From: Actinoplanes sp. TBRC 11911
GTDB taxonomy: Bacteria; Actinomycetota; Actinomycetes; Mycobacteriales; Micromonosporaceae
Reading direction: 5' to 3'
NCBI RefSeq assembly: GCF_012933445.1
Contig: NZ_JABBNC010000002.1
Location: 248,001-312,000, forward strand
Length of the DNA: 64,000 bases
In this document: piece after piece, positions 51,738 through 60,987 of the stretch
Position numbering within the stretch: position 1 is the first letter of the stretch
Layout of the letters: every line of letters begins with the position of its first letter
Translations under genes and position numbers: made by a program
The notes under the pieces: model-generated
Databases searched by the model: none
Told to the model about the DNA's origin: nothing
The model's input: the letters and a program-made list of their open reading frames with translations, nothing else

Positions 51738-53000
51738 TCAGGACGCGGGGATCCCGTTGGCCGGGGGTACCGCCGGGGCCGCCGTGGACGCGGTTACCGC
51801 ACCGTCGCCGTCGTCGGTGGTGAACGGCGTGCCGAAGTACGCCGCCTGCCCGCCCTTGATGGTGGTGAGCTGCTCACCGGCGTACCCGGAATGATCTTTA
51901 TCGGAGAAGCGCACCGGCACCAGGCCGGGACCGGTGAAGCCGCCCTTCTCCACCGCCTGAATGATCTTGTCGCGAGTGAGGTCCTTGCCGGCGGCCTGCA
52001 GCGCCTGCACGAACAGGTAGCCGACCGACATCCCGTACACGACGTTGTTGTCCAGCTCGGCGTTGTTGTTGTACTGGGTGTTGACCTTGGTGTAGAGCTG
52101 GATCCACGGGTTCGCGGTGTCGTTGGCCAGCGGCAGGTAGTTCGCCGCCACCACGCCCTCGAGCAGCGGGGCCGCCGGGCCGAGCGACTTGGCCAGCGTG
52201 GTCGGGTCGGAGCCGACGTTGCTGACCACGAACGCGGGCTTGAAGCCGATCTTCGCGGCGGTGCCGATGGACAGCGCGGTGAAGCCCGGCACGGTCGCGA
52301 GCATGACGACCTGGCAGCCGGCCGCCTTGAGCGCGCCCATCTGCGGGCCGACGTTCGGGTTGCTGGTCACGTACGACTGCTTGGCCGTGACCGGACCGAG
52401 GATGTTCTCGATGCCGGCCAGGCTGTCGCGTCCGAAGTCGTCGTCCTGCCCGAGGAAGCAGACCTTCTTGCCGGCGTGCTCCTGCTTGACGTACGACGCC
52501 AGGATCTTGCCCTCGACCGTGTAGTCCGGGTTGAAGCCGAACGTGTCCGGATACTTCTCCGGCTGGTTCCAGCTGCGGCTGCCGCTGGCCACGAAGAGGT
52601 CCGGCACGCGGTTCGTCTTGAGGAAGTCGAGTACGCCCGTGTGCGTCGGGGTGCCCAGGCCGTTCAGAATCGCGAAAACCTTGTCCTGCAATACCAATTG
52701 GCGTACGACGGTCTGGGTGTTCGCGGGGTTGTAGCCGTCATCCATGATCTTGTAGGTGATCTTGCGGCCGTTCACGCCGCCGTTCGCGTTGACATAGTCG
52801 AAGTAGGCCTTGGTGGCCGGCGCGATCTTGGAGTATCCGGCGGCGGCCGGGCCGGTCAGCGGCATGTGCGTGCCGACCACGATCTCGGTGTCGGTCACTC
52901 CCGGGGTGTTCCCGGAACTGCCCCCGCTATTGCTGGTCCCGTTGCTGCAACCGGCGGCCAGAAGCACGACGGCGAGTACGGACGCGGTGCGTTTCATCAT
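51738..53000 (-). CDS. livK: Branched-chain-type ABC transporter substrate-binding lipoprotein
   Basis: 420 residues. Lipoprotein signal with lipobox LAAGC (Cys18), Gly/Ser linker, then a type I periplasmic-binding fold: VTDTEIVVGTHMPLTGPAAA, MDDGYNPANTQTVVRQLV, VCFLGQDDDFGRDSL, GGFTGPGLVPVRFSDKDHSG. LivK-like proteins bind amino acids, amides or carboxylates; the neighbours suggest an acid. Start overlaps livM stop. Confidence 0.9.
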   Translation of the reverse strand: MMKRTASVLAVVLLAAGCSNGTSNSGGSSGNTPGVTDTEIVVGTHMPLTGPAAAGYSKIAPATKAYFDYVNANGGVNGRKITYKIMDDGYNPANTQTVVRQLVLQDKVFAILNGLGTPTHTGVLDFLKTNRVPDLFVASGSRSWNQPEKYPDTFGFNPDYTVEGKILASYVKQEHAGKKVCFLGQDDDFGRDSLAGIENILGPVTAKQSYVTSNPNVGPQMGALKAAGCQVVMLATVPGFTALSIGTAAKIGFKPAFVVSNVGSDPTTLAKSLGPAAPLLEGVVAANYLPLANDTANPWIQLYTKVNTQYNNNAELDNNVVYGMSVGYLFVQALQAAGKDLTRDKIIQAVEKGGFTGPGLVPVRFSDKDHSGYAGEQLTTIKGGQAAYFGTPFTTDDGDGAVTASTAAPAVPPANGIPAS

Positions 53001-54034
53001 CGGCCTTTCTGCTTGAGCTCGTTACGGGTTCGCGTTGTTTTCGTACGGCGCAATCGGATCGAGGTGAGGCCGCCGGGCGCCGCGATCATCACGACGACCA
53101 GGACGACCCCGAAGAAGGTGAGCGCGAGGTTGCCCTCCAGCCGCTGCGAGCCGGCCGATTGGCCGATCTCCTGCGCGATCGCCGGGAGCGCGACCAGCAG
53201 CAACGCGCCGATCAGCGCGCCGACGAGCCGGCCCAGACCGCCGATCACGATCGCCATCAGCAGGAAGAGCGACAGCGTGAGCGGGAAGGCGCCGGGCGAC
53301 ACGCTTTGCGACAGCACCGCGAACAGGGCGCCGCCCAGCCCGGCGCAGGCCGCCGAGACCACGAACGCGAGGACCTGGGTACGCGCGACGCTGATGCCGG
53401 CGAGCTTCGCGGCGGTCTCGTCGTCCCGCACGGCGCGCATGTCCCGGCCGAAACGACCCCGGGTCAGGTACGCCAACGCGAGAACCGTGACCAGCGCGGC
53501 GATCCAGCACACCCAGGCCTGCCACTGCTCGACGAGGATCGACTCGGGCGGCGGGTTCAAGGCGACGGGCAGCCCCTGGTCGCTGTTGAAGGTGCCGTCG
53601 AAGGTGCTGCTGATCGACGGGACCACGACCGCGACCGCGAGCGTGAGCCCGGCCAGGTACGGGCCGCGGAGCCGGGCGGCGGCGAGGCCGATGATCGCGC
53701 CGACCGCCGTGGTCACCAGGATCGCGACGATGACGCCGGGGATCAGCATGTTGAACTTGTTCTGCCAGAGGGCCAGCGTGTACGCGCCGGTGGCCATGAG
53801 AGCGCCGTGCCCCAGGGAGAGCTGGCCGTTGAGTCCGGTGAGGACGGTCAGCCCGGCGGTCACACAGAAGTAGGCGCCGACCGTGGCCAGCTGGTACGTG
53901 CGAAAGGCGGGCAGCGTGTAGGTGAGCGCCACGATGATCGCCCCGGCGACGACAACCACCAGGATCGGATTTATCCGTCTTTTTCCCGGTAGCGCGTGCA
54001 GGGTGGTGGCGACCCGGTCGCGGACGATTGTCAT
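52997..54034 (-). CDS. livM: Branched-chain-type ABC permease LivM
   Basis: 345 residues from ATG 54034 with GGAGG six bases upstream. Eight or more hydrophobic segments and the family loops GLNGQLSLGHGALMATGAYT, ARLRGPYLAGLTLA, GRDMRAVRDDETAAKLAGIS (coupling helix) and VIGGLGRLVGALIGALLL. One of two membrane subunits of the importer, expected to pair with LivH. Confidence 0.93.
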   Translation of the reverse strand: MTIVRDRVATTLHALPGKRRINPILVVVVAGAIIVALTYTLPAFRTYQLATVGAYFCVTAGLTVLTGLNGQLSLGHGALMATGAYTLALWQNKFNMLIPGVIVAILVTTAVGAIIGLAAARLRGPYLAGLTLAVAVVVPSISSTFDGTFNSDQGLPVALNPPPESILVEQWQAWVCWIAALVTVLALAYLTRGRFGRDMRAVRDDETAAKLAGISVARTQVLAFVVSAACAGLGGALFAVLSQSVSPGAFPLTLSLFLLMAIVIGGLGRLVGALIGALLLVALPAIAQEIGQSAGSQRLEGNLALTFFGVVLVVVMIAAPGGLTSIRLRRTKTTRTRNELKQKGR

Positions 54035-54059
54035 AAGACGCCTCCCGGGCACGCTTTCG

Positions 54060-54944
54060 TCATGCCGCCCTCGCTTTCGTCCTGGCGCGTGTGAACAGAC
54101 CGTCCGGGCGTCCGAGCAGCACGACCACGAGCAGGATCAGGACCGCCATCGGGGCCACCGTCGCGCCCAGGTAACCGCTCACGTACGACAGCAGCAGACC
54201 GACCACCAGGCCACCGATGACCGCGCCGATCGGGCTGTCCAGACCGCCCAGCACCGCCGCCGTGAACGCCGAGATGAAGACGACGTCCATCGCCGTCGGG
54301 TGCAGTCCCAGCTCGGTCGGGATCACCAGCAACCCGGCCAGCGATCCCACCGCGGCGGCGAGCGCCCAACCCAACGTCAACATCCCTCCCACCGGTACGC
54401 CCAGGAGCCGTGACACGTCCGGGGCGAAGGCTGCCGCGCGCATCCGCAGCCCCGTCGGCGTACGGGTGAAAAGCAGCGTGAGAAGGACGACCACCGCGCC
54501 CACCGAGGCGAACACGAAGATGTCGTAGCGCGACAGCAGAGCCACGCCACCGACCTCGAACGCGTCCCGGCTGAATGCCGTCGGCGCCGGCAGGAACTCG
54601 TTGCCGTAGATCATCCCGAGCACGCCCTGGATGATCAGCACGAGCCCGAGCGCCACGACCACGCCGTTGAGCGGCGACGAATGGTCGACGAAGCGCATCA
54701 CCACCCGCTCGACCGCCGCCCCGAGCACCAGCCCGCCGACGATCGCGACGACGAAGCCCAGCCAGTACGAGCCGGTCGCGTTGGTCACCGAGTAACCCGC
54801 GTAGACGGTCGCCACCGCCATCGCACCCTGCGCGAAGTTGACGATCCGGGCGGCGCGCCAGATCAGGACCAGGGCCAGGGCGAACGCCGCGTACACCGCG
54901 CCCCGGCTCAGGCCGTCGAAGGTGAGGAACAGGAATCGGTCCAT
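54060..54944 (-). CDS. livH: Branched-chain-type ABC permease LivH
   Basis: 294 residues, polytopic. GLSRGAVYAAFALALVLIWR, VNFAQGAMAVATVYAGY, MRAAAFAPDVSRLLGV (coupling helix) and AAVLGGLDSPIGAVIGGLVV are LivH marks. Starts 1 base after the livF stop and ends 25 bases before livM. Confidence 0.93.
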   Translation of the reverse strand: MDRFLFLTFDGLSRGAVYAAFALALVLIWRAARIVNFAQGAMAVATVYAGYSVTNATGSYWLGFVVAIVGGLVLGAAVERVVMRFVDHSSPLNGVVVALGLVLIIQGVLGMIYGNEFLPAPTAFSRDAFEVGGVALLSRYDIFVFASVGAVVVLLTLLFTRTPTGLRMRAAAFAPDVSRLLGVPVGGMLTLGWALAAAVGSLAGLLVIPTELGLHPTAMDVVFISAFTAAVLGGLDSPIGAVIGGLVVGLLLSYVSGYLGATVAPMAVLILLVVVLLGRPDGLFTRARTKARAA

Positions 54945-54945
54945 G

Positions 54946-55652
<707 letters not shown>

Positions 55653-55656
<4 letters not shown>

Positions 55657-55748
55657 GCGTCGGCCCCCTGATACGCGTCGGTGGCCTTGGGGTGGTTGCG
55701 GGTGGTCATGCTGCGGCCCCGCAAGCTCCCAGATAGTCGCGTGGTCAT
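55653..55748 (-). CDS. 31-codon mini-ORF from triplicated livG/livF junction
   Basis: Begins in the livG stop (ATGA, 55745-55748) and ends in the livF start (ATGA, 55653-55656). Its second half, RNHPKATDAYQGADA, copies the last 15 residues of LivG (RNDPKVTDAYLGAAA). The DNA holds three copies of a GCATGACCAC junction, so local duplication of the livG end/livF start created it. The frame kept stop-start coupling through the duplication, so ribosomes could still pass from livG to livF. A functional peptide is unlikely but not excluded. Confidence 0.6.
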
Positions 55749-56449
55749 GCCGCGGCCCCCAGGTATGCGTCGGTGACCTTGGGGTCGTTGCGGATCGTGT
55801 CGGGCGGCCCGAACGCGATCGGCTTGCCGAAGTCGAGCACCAGGATCTCGTCGCACACCGACATCACCAGATCCATGTGGTGTTCGACCAGCATGACGGT
55901 GGTGTCCGCCTCCCGGATCAGCGTCTCCAGCCAGCGGATCTCGTCGGTGTCTAGCCCGCCGGCCGGTTCGTCGAGCATGAGGATGCGCGGTTTCGAGACG
56001 AGGGCGCGGGCGAGCTCGACCCGTTTGCGCACCGCATACGGCAGGGTCGCGGGCATCTGCCGGGCGTGCTCGGCGATGCCGCACCGCTCCAGCGCTGCGG
56101 CGGCCTGCTGTTCCGGTTTACGTCCGGAACGCACCCCGGCCAGCACGTTCTCCAGAACGCTCAGCCCGTTGAACTGGCCGACGCCTTGCAGCGTGCGGGC
56201 GATGCCGTGCCGCACCAGATGATGCGGCCGTGCCCGAAAGGGACGGCCGTCCAGGGTCATCGACCCCGCCTGCGCGCCCACGAACCCGCACACGACGTTG
56301 AACAGCGTCGTCTTCCCGGCCCCGTTGGGCCCGATGATGCCGACGACCCGCCCCGGTGTCACCCGCAACGAGACGTCATCGAGAGCAAGGAGCCCGCCGA
56401 AGCGGACCGTCAGATGGTGAAGGGCAAGCCCCTGATCAGGTGTTGACAT
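55745..56449 (-). CDS. livG: ABC transporter ATPase LivG
   Basis: 234 residues from ATG 56449, preceded by GAGGTG. Walker A GPNGAGKTT, Q-loop LQGVGQF, Walker B RILMLDEPAGGL and H-loop VEHHMD are clear. The signature loop is PYAVRKRVELARAL rather than canonical LSGGQ, a moderate deviation. First gene of the operon; a perfect 7-3-7 palindrome lies 56 bases upstream. Confidence 0.92.
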   Translation of the reverse strand: MSTPDQGLALHHLTVRFGGLLALDDVSLRVTPGRVVGIIGPNGAGKTTLFNVVCGFVGAQAGSMTLDGRPFRARPHHLVRHGIARTLQGVGQFNGLSVLENVLAGVRSGRKPEQQAAAALERCGIAEHARQMPATLPYAVRKRVELARALVSKPRILMLDEPAGGLDTDEIRWLETLIREADTTVMLVEHHMDLVMSVCDEILVLDFGKPIAFGPPDTIRNDPKVTDAYLGAAA

Positions 56450-56504
56450 GGTCACCTCGGGCAGGACCGGTGGAAGTCCGATGTGGAGCGTGAAGGTCAA
56501 CTAT

Positions 56505-56521
56505 TTACACTTGGAGTGTAA
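56505..56521. promoter_or_regulatory. Operator upstream of livG
   Basis: TTACACTTGGAGTGTAA is a perfect 7-3-7 palindrome, typical of TetR-family sites, at the head of the minus-strand operon whose last gene is a TetR. Confidence 0.65.
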
Positions 56522-56958
56522 CTTTCTAGGCGGCCTCGTCAACCCGCTGATATCCCCTTGTTAACCAACCGCTTCCCAGCCGACGTAGTCGCGTCAGAAT
56601 AGACCTTTGTTGATGTCTGCGGCGCGTTTGCGCGCCGCCGACCTCGAAGTCTCAGCCGATCGCCACGCAGCCCCGCCCAGGTGATCTCCAGGCGCGCCCC
56701 TGCGGCCCGTCGCGGCGTGCTCGGCCATTCGGGCCGCGCCAGCATGGGCGTGGCCCGATACACACACGCTGACCAGCTGAAACGCATCGTCGCGGCCAAT
56801 GAGATCCGGAGCCCGGCCGCCCGTGGATCGTCATGCCGGGGAGATCGCAGGCCTTCGGCACCGTCCGCGTCGAGATGCCCCGCGCTGGCCCAGCTGATCG
56901 CCGCCACGGGCCGAGCGCCCGTGTATGGGATCATCGCTCTTGCTGTACTGGGCGCATC
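56522..56958. other. Gene-free stretch before the repeat island
   Basis: Nothing recognisable as gene or RNA. The first bases are AT-rich (end of the livG promoter region). The frames that run through here are open only because of high GC and lack ribosome sites. Confidence 0.6.
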
Positions 56959-57260
56959 GGGTGGCGCAATTCTGTGCCCAGCGCATGGGTGGCGGCTCTT
57001 GCTGCGGCCGGCGCATGGGTGGCCGCACTTCCTGTGCCCGGCGTGTCGGGTGGCCGCTCTTGCTGCAGTCGGCGCAACGGGTGGCGCGTTTGCCGTAGTC
57101 GGCGCATCGGGTGGCCGCACTTCCTGTGCCCGGGCGCAACGGGTGGCCGTACTTCCTGTGCCCGGGCGTATCGGGTGGCCGTACTTCCTGTGCCCGGGCG
57201 CAACGGGTGGCCGCACTTCCTGTGCCCGGGCGCAACGGGTGGCCGCTCTTGCTGCGCCGT
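56959..57260. repeat. 32-base tandem repeat array
   Basis: Units beginning GGGTGGCC and containing CTTCCTGTGCCCGGGCG start at 57109, 57141, 57173, 57205 and 57237, exactly 32 bases apart. Five more degenerate units precede them at 28-31-base spacing from 56959. Units differ at only a few positions in the regular part. There are no unique spacers, so it is not a CRISPR, and the period is not a multiple of three. Confidence 0.9.
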
Positions 57261-57535
57261 GCCGCCGGGCCGGTGTAGTCAGCGGCGCTCGCCCTGCGCG
57301 GATCCCGGGGATAAGGGCGCGTTCATGATGTGGGATCAACGTCCGTTGTGTGGGACTGGCGACCACATCGTGGCTGCGAGCCCGCAATGTGGGATTTACG
57401 TCCACTGTAGAGAGACGTTTCCTCCGCTCGTGCGGCTTTTGTTCGGCCGCTTTCCGCGCTGTTTCGTGGACCTTGGATACTTATGGCTCGCATATGGGCG
57501 TAAGTCTCCAAGGTCGCGATAAAGTCCAGAATGTG

Positions 57536-57940
57536 TAACTGTTCAGCTGGTTCCGTCGGCCGGGAGCCCCCGTGCGAGGCGACGCCGCCAGGTCCGGGCA
57601 GGTCCCAGCTCCCCACAGTGGCCGCCCCACCCCCGTGTGGGGAGTCGCGACGCCGGGGAGGTTGCGGTTGCCCACACCGCAGCCACCCCCACCCCCGTGT
57701 GGGCAGTCGCGACGCCGGGGAGGTAGTGGTTGCCCACACCGCAGCCACCCCCACCCCCGTGTGGGCAGTCGCGACGCCGAGGAGGTTGCGGTTGCCCACA
57801 CCGCAGCCACCCCCACCCCCGTGTGGGCAGCCGCCACGACCGGAAGGTCCCAGCTCCCCACAGCGACGGTCCGCGCAGGTCCGCCGCGCAAGGAGGTCAA
57901 CTCATCGGAGCGTGAGCGGCGCGAGAAACAGCTGAACAGT
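57536..57940. mobile_element. MITE-like insertion with TIR and 11-base target duplication
   Basis: ACTGTTCAGCTG (57538-57549) and its exact complement (57929-57940) are terminal inverted repeats. TCCAGAATGTG flanks the segment on both sides (57525-57535 and 57941-57951). Removing the segment and one flank restores alignment with copy A. It encodes no transposase; its interior is a 62-base tandem array. Two extra bases (TA) at the left end make the ends slightly uneven. Confidence 0.7.
57635..57830. repeat. 62-base tandem repeat inside the insertion
   Basis: GTGTGGG starts at 57635, 57697, 57759 and 57821, spacing exactly 62. Each unit carries an inverted pair GTGTGGGCA/TGCCCACAC around about 25 bases (the first unit with one mismatch), then a C-rich stretch. 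The array is flanked by direct copies of GGTCCCAGCTCCCCACAG (57601-57618, 57846-57863). The period is not a multiple of three. Confidence 0.9.
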
Positions 57941-58242
57941 TCCAGAATGTGGTCGCGCTCGCCGCATAGTGGGATCGGCGACGAGGCTCCCGACCAGCGC
58001 CGACATGTACCAGCTCGTTGATCAGCTCGGCGGCCAATGTCGGTTGCGGATTGCCCCGCCCGACCCGGGCGGCATGGGGTCCGCCGCATCGAGGCTCAGC
58101 AGCGGGGGCGCGTGCGGGCAGGGAGCGATGACGGGGTGCCAAGACGCAAATCCGGACCCGGCTCTCTAGCCGCCGGCACGCCGCGCGTCCCGCAGGCGAC
58201 CCGGCCCGCGCCCGTCACGCCGCGTGGTTCGAACCCGCCGCG

Positions 58243-58483
58243 CCACGCGGTTCGTCGCGCCAGTGGCCTGCCGCGCCACGCGGTTCGTCGCGCCAGTGGC
58301 CTGCCGCGCCACGCGGTTCGTCGCGCCAGTGCAATGGCCGGTCCCGCCACGCGGTTCGTCGCGCCAGTGGCCTGCCGCGCCACGCGGTTCGTCGCGCCAG
58401 TGCAGTGGCCGGTCCCGCCACCCGGTCGTCGCGCCAGCGGCCCGCCACGCCACGCGGTCCGTCGCGCCAGCGGCCCGTCATGG
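58243..58483. repeat. 33/38-base tandem repeat array
   Basis: Units start CCACGCGGTTCGTCGCGCCA at 58243, 58276, 58309, 58347 and 58380, with variants at 58418 and beyond. Spacing is 33 bases, or 38 where five extra bases (around ATGGCC) are present. Because of the 38-base steps no single frame encodes the repeat throughout. Confidence 0.85.
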
Positions 58484-58580
58484 TGGCGGCCCGCGCGACG
58501 CGGTCCGTCAGACGAGCGATCAATGCACCTCACGCCATGCGGTAAGTCACGCCGCGCCGCGTGCTCCATCGCGCCGTGCG

Positions 58581-58695
58581 GTGCCTGCCCGTCACGCGGT
58601 GCGGTGCCTGCCCGTCACGCGGTGCGGTGCCTGCCCGTCACGCGGTGCGGTGCCTGCCCGTCACGCGGTGCGGTGCCTGCCCGTCACGCCGTGCG
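58581..58695. repeat. 23-base tandem repeat array
   Basis: Five near-identical 23-base units, GTGCCTGCCCGTCACGC plus GGTGCG, start at 58581, 58604, 58627, 58650 and 58673. Same period as the two-copy repeat at 16102-16147 but a different sequence. Confidence 0.9.
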
Positions 58696-58747
58696 GTCAC
58701 AGCCCGTCAACGCCACGCGGCCCGTTACGCCGTGCCGTCTGCGCCCC

Positions 58748-59380
58748 TCACGCCACCCCGAACGGCCGGAACTGGACGCTTATGCGTGGCCCGACCGGCT
58801 TTGCCGTCTTCAGGATGGCGTGCTCCCACGTCCGCTGGCACGACCCGCCCATCACGATCAGATCGCCGTGGCCCAAGGGGAAGCGAAGCGTCTCGTGGCC
58901 GCCCGCGCGCGGCCGCAGCGACAGGTGGCGCGGTGCGCCGAGCGACAAGATGGCCACCATCGTGTCGTGGCGGGACGAGCGGCCCAGCGTGTCGCCGTGC
59001 CAGGCGACGCTGTCGCGGCCGTCGCGATACAGGCACATGCCGGCCGTGATGAACTCCTCGCCGAGCTCGTCGGCATAGTGTGCGTTCAGCGCGGCCTTGG
59101 CCTGCACCAACGTGGGATGGGGCAGCGGCTCGTCCCCGCCATACCACCGGAGCAGCCGGGGCACGTCGACGACGTTGTCGTACATCTGGCGACGGTCGGC
59201 CCGCCAGTCGATCTCGAGCAGGGTCTCGAAGACGGCGTCCGAGCCGTGCATCCAGCCGGGCAGCACGTCGACCCAGGCGCCGGCGGTCAACCGGTGCCGC
59301 GTCAGGCCGGCCAGAGGCTCGACGGTCGTCTCGTCGCCGCCCATGAAATCGAGCATTGACGGCTGGTAGGTGCTGGTCAT
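58748..59380 (-). CDS. alkB: Alpha-ketoglutarate-dependent DNA/RNA dioxygenase AlkB
   Basis: 210 residues. The iron ligands are His and Asp of WHGDTLG and His of TWEHAILK; the 2-oxoglutarate-binding Arg lies in RISVQFR at the C-terminus. PHPTLVQAKAALNAHY and YRDGRDSVAWHGD are family marks. It oxidatively removes methyl groups such as 1-methyladenine. Third alkylation-repair function in the window with Ada-AlkA and Ogt, but unlinked. Its 3' end abuts the repeat island. Confidence 0.92.
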   Translation of the reverse strand: MTSTYQPSMLDFMGGDETTVEPLAGLTRHRLTAGAWVDVLPGWMHGSDAVFETLLEIDWRADRRQMYDNVVDVPRLLRWYGGDEPLPHPTLVQAKAALNAHYADELGEEFITAGMCLYRDGRDSVAWHGDTLGRSSRHDTMVAILSLGAPRHLSLRPRAGGHETLRFPLGHGDLIVMGGSCQRTWEHAILKTAKPVGPRISVQFRPFGVA

Positions 59381-59445
59381 GCAGCCATATTAGTACGGAT
59401 GTTCGATCTTGGCTCGGGCCCCGTGGATAACAGGGGCAGCCCCTC

Positions 59446-60963
59446 TCACGACTTGCTGGCGACCGGCTCGTCGGTCATGGCCTCAGGCGCCACCGCGGGG
59501 ACGGCAGCCTTGGGCCGCAACACCGACACCGCGACGATCGCCGCCAAGACGCCGCCGACGACGCCCACGGTCGCGGCCACCGACGTCGCGGATGTAAAAG
59601 CATCCTTGGCCAGCTGCGCCAACCCGCCATCCCCGGTGTTGGCAGCGATCCGCAACGCGTCGCCGATCGAATTGCGGGCCTCCGCCGCGACATCGGACGG
59701 CATGGCATTCCGATACGCCGTCGTCAGCACGCTGCCCAGGACGGCGACGCTCAACGCCGTACCGACCTGCTGCACCGTGTCGTTCACTGCCGAACCCACG
59801 CCGGCCCGCTCCGGCGGCAGCGCCGCGAGCAGCGTCCCGTACGCCGCGGGCCCCGTCGTCCCGCTGCCCATCCCGACGATGACCAGGGCGATCGCCAGCT
59901 TCAGATATCCGTCCGACGGCCCGACCGTGGCCAGCACCCCGAACCCGGCCGCCATCAGCAGCATGCCGATCGCGATCGTCGCCTTCGTCCCCAGCTTCCT
60001 GTCGATCATCACGCCGACGCCGTTGAAGATCATGGCCGTGATGATCATCGGGAACAGTGCCGTCCCCGCCTTGAGCGGCTCGTAACCGAGGACGAACTGC
60101 AGATACTGCGTCAGCGCCAGAATGATGCCGCCGGCCGAGAACGACAGCAGCACGATCGAGAAGCTGGCACCGCCGAAGTTGCGATTGCGGAACAGGGCCA
60201 GCGGCAGCATCGGCTCCGCCACCCGGCGCTCCCACAGCACGAACGCGGCGAGCGCCACCGCCGCGACCACGAATCCGCCAAGTGTCTGCGACGAGGCCCA
60301 GCCGTCCTTCGACGACGAGATGACGCCCCAGACCAGCGCTGTCATGCCGAGTGTGGACAACAGCGCGCCGAACAGGTCGGGCTTGCCGGCCGGGCCGCGC
60401 GACTCCGGAATGACCGCCAGCGCGGCCACGATGCCGAGCGCCGCGATCGGCACGTTCATCAGGAAGATCGAGCCCCACCAGAAGTGCTCGAGGAGGGCCC
60501 CGCCGACGGTCGGCCCGCCGAGCGCGCCCAGCATCAGCACCGAACTCCAGATGGCGATCGCCTTCTTGCGCTCGGCGTCGTCGAACACCGTGGTCAGGAT
60601 CGACAGCGTCCCCGGCATCAGGAAGGCGGCGCCGACACCCATCAGCCCGCGGACCGCGATCAGCTGCCCGGGCGTCTGGCACATGGTGGCGAGCACCGAG
60701 GCGCCCCCGAAGATCACCAGCCCGATCACCAGGCCGAGCCGACGCCCGTGCCGGTCGGACAGGCTGCCGGCGGTCAACAGCAGGCCGGCGAACACCAAAA
60801 TATACGCGTCGATGATCCACTGAATCTGGGCGGTGCTCGCGCCGAGGTCGCTGATCAGCGACGGGATCGCCACGTTCAGCACCATGTTGTCCACGACGAC
60901 CACGAGCATGCTCAGGCACAGCACGCCGAGGATCAACCAGCGGCGTGGATGACGTTCAGGCAC
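59446..60963 (-). CDS. MFS drug efflux transporter (DHA2, 14-helix type)
   Basis: 505 residues from GTG 60963, preceded by AGAGAGG (in-frame GTG 61011 is an alternative). Motif A is GSLSDRHGRRLGLVIG, motif C near LGALGGPTVGGALLEHFWW, and motif D1 near LNVAIPSLISDLGAS. About 14 hydrophobic segments are visible. Proton-driven export of hydrophobic drugs is expected. Divergent from a TetR gene, the usual repressor arrangement. Confidence 0.9.
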   Translation of the reverse strand: MPERHPRRWLILGVLCLSMLVVVVDNMVLNVAIPSLISDLGASTAQIQWIIDAYILVFAGLLLTAGSLSDRHGRRLGLVIGLVIFGGASVLATMCQTPGQLIAVRGLMGVGAAFLMPGTLSILTTVFDDAERKKAIAIWSSVLMLGALGGPTVGGALLEHFWWGSIFLMNVPIAALGIVAALAVIPESRGPAGKPDLFGALLSTLGMTALVWGVISSSKDGWASSQTLGGFVVAAVALAAFVLWERRVAEPMLPLALFRNRNFGGASFSIVLLSFSAGGIILALTQYLQFVLGYEPLKAGTALFPMIITAMIFNGVGVMIDRKLGTKATIAIGMLLMAAGFGVLATVGPSDGYLKLAIALVIVGMGSGTTGPAAYGTLLAALPPERAGVGSAVNDTVQQVGTALSVAVLGSVLTTAYRNAMPSDVAAEARNSIGDALRIAANTGDGGLAQLAKDAFTSATSVAATVGVVGGVLAAIVAVSVLRPKAAVPAVAPEAMTDEPVASKS

Positions 60964-60987
60964 AGCGGCAGCCTCTCTCGAAAACTC

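Larger units (their letters stand above)
57359..57957. repeat. Dispersed palindromic element, copy B (interrupted)
   Basis: Aligns with 15760-15941 from GCGACCACATCGTGG through the central hairpin. The stem arms are 57469-57482 and 57502-57515 (13 of 14 paired), with a 19-base loop beginning ATGGCTCG. Relative to copy A, one stem pair is changed on both sides (G-C to C-G), plus one unpaired mismatch. At 57536 the similarity stops and resumes at 57941-57957 (TCCAGAATGTGGTCGCG), because a 405-base segment has been inserted. Confidence 0.75.

Noticed and set aside
56959..57260. Possible CRISPR array
   Set aside because: The 32-base units are directly adjacent with no unique spacers, and no cas genes are present; it is a plain tandem repeat.
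57481..58089. Minus-strand open frames resembling repeated GVGVAAVWAT peptides
   Set aside because: The 62-base unit is not a multiple of three, so the peptide changes frame from unit to unit; the similarity comes from DNA repeats, not a protein.
58225..58240. tRNA T-arm-like GGTTCGAACCC
   Set aside because: No acceptor, D or anticodon arms flank it at suitable distances; it is a variant of the neighbouring repeat sequence. No tRNA was found in the window.
58037..59359. Long plus-strand open frame across the repeat island and antisense to alkB
   Set aside because: It exists because GC-rich repeats lack stops; repeat periods of 38 and 23 break any repeating protein, there is no ribosome site, and alkB on the other strand has intact active-site motifs.
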